A stretch of DNA of 51,082 nt from Porodaedalea pini (lineage: Eukaryota; Basidiomycota; Agaricomycetes; Hymenochaetales; Hymenochaetaceae), in contig NBAY01000148.1 of assembly GCA_002794775.1 (NCBI GenBank), positions 1 to 51,082 of the forward strand, read 5' to 3'. A model generated the notes under the pieces. That model made no database searches and was not told the DNA's origin. It was given only the letters and a program-made list of their open reading frames with translations. Of this stretch, positions 43,875 to 51,082 are shown one piece after another; the stretch's first letter is position 1, and every line of letters begins with the position of its first letter. The position numbers and the translations under genes were made by a program.

Positions 43875-44129
43875 CTATCGGAAATCCTCCCATGGCACTC
43901 GTATCTTGTAATGCTCGGCAAGTTCGTCGGCTCTCTTTATCTGGCTGGTTCGGATCTGTTTCACAGGGCTGTTGACCTTCAAGTTCTTTCGTATAGGTTT
44001 CTTACGTCCATCGTTCAGTTCCAAGTCGGCGACGAAACCTCTTGAAATTATGGTCCATTTTAGTCTGCTCGCCGTGCTGTTTTCAACTCTTGTCCAACTC
44101 TGACCACACGAGTTTTGAAAACCCTGCAT
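43875..44129 (-). CDS. Unrecognised 84-residue frame in unit C
   Basis: The product is basic and protein-like, with SRGFVADLELNDGRKKPIRK, KVNSPVKQI and ADELAEHYKIRVPWEDF. Unit D has the same text at about 50350-50100, broken by a stop after SRGLIDG. Unit A has only the first part, before the foldback insertion. It may be one exon of a larger gene. No domain recognised. Confidence 0.33.
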   Translation of the reverse strand: MQGFQNSCGQSWTRVENSTASRLKWTIISRGFVADLELNDGRKKPIRKNLKVNSPVKQIRTSQIKRADELAEHYKIRVPWEDFR

Positions 44130-44747
44130 TACTTAGGAAAATCTGAACCTGTTTCGCACTTTATAACTACAGTACAAGTTCTCATAATGCATGTTTAATG
44201 CATTTCTTCCGTAATGCATAGGATTTTGTCGGCGGAAAGCCGGTCATCTCATCCAAAATGTTATGTCATACTGCATAACCGCCGTAATGCATTGGCTTGG
44301 GGTGGGAAACGAGGGTATGCACAACGGGAATTTGTACTGTACGTTGATTTATTGCCGTAACCGCAGTCGGGTTACCTTCTGGATCCCGCGTTCTGCTTCT
44401 TTGGGATGATATCGTGAAGCGAGCAACACCGATTGAATCAGATTGATATGGTGTATCATTCCATCATCCTTTTGTGTTCTATATTTTTTCTGCTATGACC
44501 CCCGAGCTGAATATTTGTTATGAGGTTCCTTTTCGCGGTTCGTCTCGCTTGACGACACTTCCAGTATGAATCAAAGGACGCTGACTGACAAATGCAAGAC
44601 AAGCGAAGCACGGAAGCCAAATTCATGTCAGCATGACACCGATCAACGCCTTCCAAATTAGTGTTTAACTTCTTCACACCCCGGCGGTGGGCAGAACCCT
44701 CTGGGTAGTCCCGTACAACTCACGCAGTACCGCCGGGGACGGGGAAA

Positions 44748-44960
44748 TCAAAAGCAGGATGGAGCATCTGCCAGTAGGAGTTGTCCGAAGCTGTTGGCAC
44801 TGCAGTCGGCACACCATCTTGATGCCGTTTCCTGCTTCTTCCTGATAATAGCACAGTGCGCGGCGTGCATAGGTGCAGTCTTTCGGTCATCCTGACATAT
44901 CCTTCGGTAGGCGGAAGAGTAGCTGTGGAGGGTATCGTTTTCAACAAGGGTAACTTTCAA
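44748..44960 (-). pseudogene. Frame divergent to DUF6533 copy C
   Basis: Positional homolog of the frames at 15456-15692 and 50943-50560 (HSYSS, CAIIRK). Frame shifts relative to those copies suggest that it is decayed. Confidence 0.25.
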
Positions 44961-45154
44961 TATGTTGTTATTACCTGTGTATGTGCGCCTCGGTAGACCT
45001 CTCTGCAGCGTGAAAGTTCTTCGATGATCATAATATTAATGACTGTCATGATATGATCAAGAAGTCTATTGGAGGGCAAAATTGGACAACGTAAAGATTT
45101 CGCTTTAGGTTTCCGAGTCGCACCCATCTCTTACACTCTTCCCCACCTCAGGCT

Positions 45155-46875
45155 ATGGCTACCGCTACCACTAGAGATGCGCCTGCAGGTCTCGATGATG
45201 TCCTTGAGACAGCGATAGCAAATATCATTGTCATAAAGCTAACCAAGATATGCTTCTGTTCGTACTGTTTCTTCAATTGCGTGCGAGCTGTAGACTGACA
45301 AACACTGTGGTTTACCCAGTGTCCTCTACTGTCCTCTACGTCTATGATTTGTGTAAGTCATTAGCGATATAACCGACATTTCTAGGAGCTCATCACCTTC
45401 TAATGCACAGTAACGACCTACGACCGCGCGGTCGAGTTCATGTGGGTAAGCAAAGGGGATTCTCCAGACGAGAAATTATTTCAACAACTCGGTATAGAAA
45501 TCCGGAACCGGCATTGGAAGGTTTCTTTATTTTGTTGTAAGTGGCATCTTGGCTTTGGATTTCCTTTCTCTCACGCAATCGTCTCAGATACGGTATTGCA
45601 CGCTATTTGTGATGGTGTGAGTTCCCTGCTGCATACATTGCTATCGCACTCTGAACTGTGATTTGTAGAGCGATAAATATTGGTACGCGTATAGATGATT
45701 ATTTATCAGAATCGATCTCACGAAGAGATGCAAACAGTCCTGTTCCTGCCGCAGCCTTCTAATGAGGTATCTACATCTCAATATCATTCGAGTAATGTGT
45801 TTTGACCTCATTTATTTTTCTGATCAGTTGTGCGTCGCTCTCCTATACTTATAGTCTAACATGGCGCTACATAATGACCTATACTTTGCAGATGTGAGCT
45901 TTTAATCCAATTCAGATCAACAGAAGCCTGAATTAAAGCATAGGTCAAACCTGGATACGATTCTACTGGTTAATGGGAATTATACTCACCATTTTCATTG
46001 AATGTATGACATTATACACCTCTTGACCGACAACTGCTTACCACCTTCTCCTTGAAAGTCGCCCTACAAATTCGGATCTACGCAATGTACAACAAGAGCC
46101 GTAAAATGTTCGCTTTACTCTCCGCCTCTCTATTCTGTGTACTTTCGACGAGCATCATAATATCTGTCTTTGCATTGAAAGACCAGACCGGTGAGTCTTT
46201 TCGAATCTCATGGTTTCTTCATCTGAACTTTAGTCTCACCACTTTGAACATTCAGCGATGTTCGTCGACTTCGGACCAGGCTCTTATATGCATATATGCG
46301 CTAATACTAGCTTACCCAACTGGTACAAGGCATACTGGGTACCGCTGACTCTCAACGAAGTACTGCTTTTTGCGCTTGCCCTTAACAAAGGGATACAAAG
46401 CTTCAGGATGCATGGATCAGGTTCGCAAAGCCGAGTAATGAACCTGTTGGTGAGAGACTCGATCATGTACTTCTTCGTGTATGTATATGCTACTTTGTCC
46501 TTCTTCCACCAGGAAATTGAGTACACTCACAAATCCCACAGTGTTTTTATCTTTGACGTCGCGAATTGGATCATGTGGGACGTCAAAGGCGTAAGTCTTC
46601 CACACTCTCCGCGTTTCTTTTCTCGGGAACAAGTAAATGGTTGTTCGTTGCAGGTGGACTATATCATAATCTTGACCGGCTTCGCTATGGCATTTATGGG
46701 AATTATGAGCCAGAAGATGCTGGTCAACTTAGTCGAACACTTTTCAGAGGGAGCACTCACTATACAGTGGTCGGAAAATTCAAAGCCGTCTACTATACCT
46801 GGCCCTCGGCATATAAATGTCGAAGAACAGTTGTCAGAATGTCAGCAGGACATCGAGTTAGCAACTTACACGTAA
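45155..46875 (+). CDS. DUF6533 domain multi-pass membrane protein, copy C
   Basis: ATG at 45155. The first exons join in phase to YVYDLLTTYDRAVEFMW (Glu to Ala in the DREVE motif), then KSGTGIGRFLYFV. From about 46052 comes ALQIRIYAMYNKSRKMFALL, then NWYKAYWVPLTLNEVLLFALALNK, LLVRDSIMYFFVYV, VDYIIILTGFAMAFMGIMSQKM and the tail VNLVEHFSEGALTIQW, stopping at 46875. It is closer to copy A than to B in flanking structure. The exons around 45540-45900 are not fixed with certainty. Confidence 0.66.
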
Positions 46876-47099
46876 TCCTATCCTCATAGGTGAGTGTGCT
46901 TTACCCCTATGCTATTCCAAGTCCGACAATGCAATCAGTATCTCCTTTTAAGTCGCTTTCACACCAAGGTATGCTGAATAAAATCGAATACGCAGGTAAT
47001 CGACTTAGTTGACCAGACTCCGACTCAGGGAACGAGGCGTACAAATCCAGAAGGAAAGTGTGATCTGACCACAAGTCATAGGACAATTTGTGTACGCTC

Positions 47100-47833
47100 G
47101 TAGCAGGGGCTCCTGTTAATGACAATAGTAGTGGCAGCGAAGGAATAGGAGTATGTACTCGATGAGCAAAGACTGGTTTTGCTTCCTGGGTTCGGTGTAG
47201 GTATATATAGCTTTTGAAAGATGTGCCCGCGATAAACGTTATTTCTATGACTTGCTATGCTTGGTGGTTCAATGTTTTGGCATGAAAGTTGACTTTACTT
47301 CCTTTCTACAGAGACTCGATTAATGTTGTGGGCAAATAATAAAACTTAGGGAGCCATCATGTAAGACACAAACATATGCATGTACACAGCAATTGAAAAT
47401 ACGTTCAAGTTGTTTCCGCCAACAGCGTACATTACATTTATTCCTATGTTGTGGACCAATGTTGATGGAAGGAGATTATGTACATAGGTCTTGAGAGGTT
47501 TGTCGCATCGTCATGTAGAGGAATATCGCACTTAAGCTTGCTTCCAGATGTACAGACTTCCATGAGCAGAGCAATATTAATGCCGCATTTTTGCATACAT
47601 AGTTAGCCAGCTATAAAGTACAAAACTTGGATAGATTTACCTGCATATCTATGCAACTTCAATACATATTTTTTTAGTATTTTAAAACCGAAGGTATAAA
47701 CTGATTTGAGGCCGATAAGCCCGGGCTTTTGAGCCAGCCACACCGTGACTGGCTCCCAAAAGGTCGATTGCCAAACCAAGCAACCAGGATGACGCGCCTC
47801 ATCGTCCGATTCGTCGTCCACGAGCATACCCAC
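47100..47833 (-). pseudogene. Convergent remnant next to DUF6533 copy C
   Basis: Homolog of 41097-41567: starts MGMLVDDESDDEARHPGCLVWQ and shares STFWEPV and IPLHDDATNL text with it. A roughly 170 bp extra segment (about 47550-47715) and several stops interrupt it. The inverted unit A carries the same extra segment. Confidence 0.35.
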
Positions 47834-47932
47834 AATATTAATGCAACGTAAGCAAAGAATTTAAGAAAGACCTATATGAAGACTATCTAAACATGCTAAC
47901 AACACATTTACAGCCCCTTTGTAGTTTTCTAA

Positions 47933-48237
47933 ATGTGCCAGGATACGACGTGGACGTGCTGCATCATCCTCGCACAGAAAATGTGTTGTTGTGCTCGTTG
48001 CTACAAGTGCTGCGAGAACGAGCCATACGCAAGGTCGCGGTACAACCGCATTGATATTGTCCCTGATACGAAGGTGAGTGTGCTACTCTTGTTGCAAACT
48101 AAAACATGCATTTGCGAATATTCCAGACCCGCATCTTCGACTTGGGCTACAAGCATGCCTTGGTCGATGGTTTCCCCTTTTGCTGCCAATGCGTCTCCGA
48201 CAAGCGTGAGCATGTATCTGTGCAAGCAAGTAAATGA
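47933..48237 (+). CDS. Small cysteine-rich protein, copy C
   Basis: Two exons, 47933-48073 and 48127-48237, giving 83 residues. The first exon is cysteine-dense (CC, then CCCARCYKCC), followed by RYNRIDIVPDTK; exon 2 is nearly the same as in copy B. The splice sites are GTGAGT and a pyrimidine-poor TTCCAG. No signal peptide is apparent, so a secreted effector is not supported. Paired cysteines could bind metal. The family is unknown to me. Confidence 0.42.
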
Positions 48238-48625
48238 TGAAGATAGCCGGAGAGTATGCGTTCTAGATGTGCGTGTGTGCATCGTTCCACACCATCCATA
48301 CCAACAAGGTGTCGTCGTTCACGGGTGTTGATTGCCTGCAGACGTGTACGCGTGGCGCATGTGCTATGTCGCCCGCGTCAAAATCGGGCAGTCATTCTTA
48401 GCATCCGCTCCAAGGACTTGAATGCATGCGTCATCTAGTAAACAAGCAGCAGCGGGCGAAGCGAAGAAGCTAGGCGAGCGATGTGTGCGCTCGCACGCCA
48501 GCACACTGGGTGGGCGAAGAGGAAGAGAGGGTGGTAGGGCGGCAGGTGGCGGGCCAGAAGCAAATGAGCGGATGGCGTGCAGCGGACGGCGCGACTCTCT
48601 CATCTACTTTCGGTGAGACCTCGAA

Positions 48626-49099
48626 GTGTATGACGGAGATACGTCCCGAGAAGATAACCGCCAACCTGCTCAAGGTTCTCTTCGCAATCCTAATACACTC
48701 ATCCATCTAGCTGATACACTTAGTGAATTTGCATCTCGAGAACAAAATGCGCTCCACTCCCGAGCGCACGCGGGAATCACTCAGAATCCAAAGCAGAGCC
48801 ATAACCCGGATCCCAATTGCTGGGTGACATACGAGTGCGCAACAGCTGGCCAAGCCAACTATTTTGACCCGTTCAGGTTCCGAGACTCACTCAATTGCAC
48901 AGGTGCACCTGATTTTGCTGCGCTTGATCTGCCGGTGCACCATATCAATCTCTTGCTGCATTTGAATTTGATTGAACCTGTGAGTCCTGTATGTACCATT
49001 CATTATTTGTTCCGTGTTCCGCCAGAGTCCACGCATGCCTACGTGAAGGGGCCAATGTCGTCTTCCACGCAGAGCTCCCGAGAGTTCTCGATTCATTGA
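48626..49099 (+). CDS. Unrecognised 157-residue frame in unit D
   Basis: The longest version of a frame present in all units. It joins NPNTLIHLADTLSEFASREQ to YECATAGQANYFDPF, AALDLPVHHINLLLHLN and VCTIHYLFRVPPEST. In units A, B and C a short insertion with a TAG separates the two parts, perhaps because a splice site or frame was lost. No domain recognised; no clear own start. Confidence 0.35.
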   Translation: MYDGDTSREDNRQPAQGSLRNPNTLIHLADTLSEFASREQNALHSRAHAGITQNPKQSHNPDPNCWVTYECATAGQANYFDPFRFRDSLNCTGAPDFAALDLPVHHINLLLHLNLIEPVSPVCTIHYLFRVPPESTHAYVKGPMSSSTQSSREFSIH

Positions 49100-50559
49100 C
49101 TAAATCGGAGAACCCAACCCTCTCCCCGCTCCCCCGACTCCGAGTTCACCAGGCAAACAAGATACGAGGGATCCTTCAATCTTATCTTCTCTAAAGCACT
49201 TCGTCCTTTAGTATTCAATATCTATGCGCAGTTAACGCGCTGCACCCTCGAAGAGCATGAAAGCACCCGTGTCCCCTCTGTGGCCCTCTCCACAATCTAC
49301 TCTCGAGTGAAATACACCCCTTTCGAGTCCATTGTACCTTAATAACTTCGAGCTTCGATGCGCCTTTGAGACATAGAAGACTCGATGATCGCGAGGCGAG
49401 TGGGGCGGGGTCGGGAGCTAGATATACAGTAACTAGTACTGCAACCAACTCACGTACAGCCATCAACAGTAGTAATCAACATGGCCAAGAATACCTGGAC
49501 GTATCTGCAATATCCAAGTGTATACGGCACTCGATCCTCCACAGTCCACGGTCCAGGCTGTCAGAGTACTATCGAACGCGCCACTGCCGGCTACTTCAGA
49601 ATTTCGGGTGTCTAGACTCTCCACACCCTTGACGTGCAATGCTGCACTTCCGTTTTCAGTCAGCTTATTGTCATCATGGAAATAAAATTGTCGTGATGTT
49701 GAGGAATACCTTGGAGGTGCGCCTTTAAATCATTCTCCCTTGCTGACATCGATTCTCATCGTTTACCTTGGCTTGCAAGGTAGGACACAGCTTCTTAACG
49801 TGATGATAATGAAAACACACGTTATGTATATTTGCAACACGCATGAATCTAAGGCGATGGGCAAGGGTTGGAAGCATCTTGACAATGCGGTGTTTGGCAT
49901 GGTTGAAAAATTGTTGAGACGAGCGACCACGAAGATCCGAAATAAAGCTTTCTCTAGACCGACGGTCCATGCCATCGACTTGATCTCGTGGGGACTTAGT
50001 TACAAAATGCTGGACTCCACAATGATCGTAAGGATGGCTTGCTCGAAAACGAAGGTACAAGCCAGCGACTAAATTTGACGTAGCTGTGGTTCATGCCTAT
50101 CGGGAATTCCTCCCATGGCACTTGTATCATGTCATACTCGCAAGTTCATTTGGCTCTCCTTACCTGGCTGGACCGGATCTGTCTTCGAAAAGCTGTTGAC
50201 CTTCAAGCTCTCCGGTATAGGTTTCTTACATCCCTCGTCCAGTTCCTAACCGTCGATGAGACCTCTTGAAATTACGGTCTGTCTTAGTCTGCTCGCCGAG
50301 CTCTTTTCAACTCCTCTCCAAACCCGTCCAGATGAGCCTTGAAAAATCTGCATTGGCTGGAAATCTTCTAAACCTGTTTCTGACTAGCTGCATTGCCTCG
50401 TTGTCGCAATCGCGGTCCGGTCACCGTCTGGATTCCGCTTTCTGCTCTTTTTTTTTAATATCAGAAGTGAACAACATGGATTGAATCAGATTGATAGCGT
50501 TTCATCCATCATCCTCTCTGTCTTATATTATTTACTATAACCCTCGAGTTGAATATTTG

Positions 50560-50943
50560 TTAGGAGGTTCCTTTGTGCAATTCCTTTTGCTCGACGCTAC
50601 TTCCAGTATGAATCAGAGGACGCTGACTGACAAATGCAAGGCAAGCGAAGCACGTAAGCCAAATGCGTGTAATCATGACGCCGATCGATGCCTTCCAGAT
50701 TAGGGTTGAACTTCTTCGGCGGTGGCAGAACCCTCTGGGTAGTCTCGTAAACTCACACAATAGCACCGGAGACGGAAAATCAAAAACCGAGTGGCACATC
50801 TTCAAGTAAGAGTCGCCCGAAGCTGTTAGTTCCACAGACGACGCACCATGTGGATGACACTTTCTACTTCTTCGGAAGTTGAAGTTCTTCCTAATAACCG
50901 CACAAGTAAACCAGCGTGTATTGAGCAGTCCTTCTTCCGTCAT
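50560..50943 (-). CDS. Unrecognised frame, unit D copy of the divergent gene
   Basis: 127 codons. The first 50 residues (FTCAVIRKNFNFRRSRK, SSVELTASGDSYLKM) match the frame at 15456-15692, which supports a real exon. The rest is Ser/Arg-rich and matches the reverse of 16.99-17.1 kb at DNA level only. Confidence 0.3.
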   Translation of the reverse strand: MTEEGLLNTRWFTCAVIRKNFNFRRSRKCHPHGASSVELTASGDSYLKMCHSVFDFPSPVLLCEFTRLPRGFCHRRRSSTLIWKASIGVMITRIWLTCFACLAFVSQRPLIHTGSSVEQKELHKGTS

Positions 50944-51082
50944 CTTAACATATTCTTCGAGAAGGGAGGAGTAGCTGTGGATGTGTTGCTCTCAGAAAAG
51001 GTAACTCTCAGTTTTGCCATTATCAGTATGTGTACCTCTCAGTGACTCACCTCGCCAGGGCCAAGTCTTCGCAGAGCATCCT

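Larger units (their letters stand above)
42000..48299 (+). repeat. Duplicated unit C
   Basis: Second tandem unit: GC-rich segment with overlapping frames (42000-42300), the HEMYDEDTT frame at 42306-42530, decayed sequence (42.6-43.8 kb), a minus-strand frame at 44129-43875, the divergent frame at 44960-44748, the DUF6533 gene, a convergent remnant and the small cysteine gene. It keeps the empty sites of three transposons seen in the inverted copy. No certain gene was found in 42531-43874. Confidence 0.72.
48300..51082 (+). repeat. Duplicated unit D, cut by the window end
   Basis: Third tandem unit, with the same order as unit C: GC-rich segment (48300-48620), the YECATAGQANYFDPF frame, decayed sequence at 49.2-50.06 kb, a broken copy of the 84-residue frame (50.1-50.35 kb) and the divergent frame (50943-50560). 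A DUF6533 gene is expected just past the window end. Confidence 0.7.

Overview
The window reads as nuclear DNA of a wood- or litter-decaying basidiomycete (Agaricomycetes). The grounds are short GT..AG introns of about 45-130 bp, a secreted AA9 polysaccharide monooxygenase with a CBM1 module, DUF6533 membrane proteins, a TKL-like kinase, DUF6699 proteins, and a chromodomain Ty3/gypsy retrotransposon. No bacterial operon, rRNA, tRNA or CRISPR array was seen. All function calls come from reading motifs; no search was run.

Layout. 477-1858: AA9-CBM1 gene with seven exons. 1998-26185: an inverted copy of a duplicated host unit, now mostly filled by transposable elements. These are a 9.36 kb Tc1/mariner-like element (2097-11456), a palindromic foldback element three bases further on (11464-12539), a 350 bp hAT-like MITE (15764-16113), an 850 bp MITE sharing its ends with the 9.36 kb element (16133-16982), and a second foldback copy (17359-24676) that carries a 6.2 kb gypsy element (17418-23661). 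The host remnants between them hold a DUF6533 gene and pieces of neighbouring genes. 26186-36204: a central block with a hypothetical gene, a kinase pseudogene split in two, an intact kinase-DUF6699 fusion gene, a single-pass membrane protein gene and a separate DUF6699 gene. 36205-51082: the right-hand, element-free copies of the unit, an array of at least three (about 36.2-42.0, 42.0-48.3 and 48.3 kb to the window end), with two more DUF6533 genes and several small unrecognised reading frames.

Most notable is the 9.36 kb element. Each of its two ends is a 2000 bp inverted repeat without indels. Each arm contains a complete, spliced DD34E transposase gene, and the arms bracket two divergent cargo genes: an AT-hook protein with a SAM-like end, and a coiled-coil protein with a basic C-terminal tail. 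TA duplications flank it, and the paralogous unit near 47.63-47.65 kb preserves the empty site. The cargo genes carry in-frame stops, while the transposase arms are open and look identical.

Other points: a kinase-DUF6699 fusion with consistent intron phases; a gypsy element with almost identical LTRs that nevertheless has two TGA stops where CGA is likely ancestral; and a pair of small cysteine-containing two-exon genes whose shared exon is better conserved than the intron.
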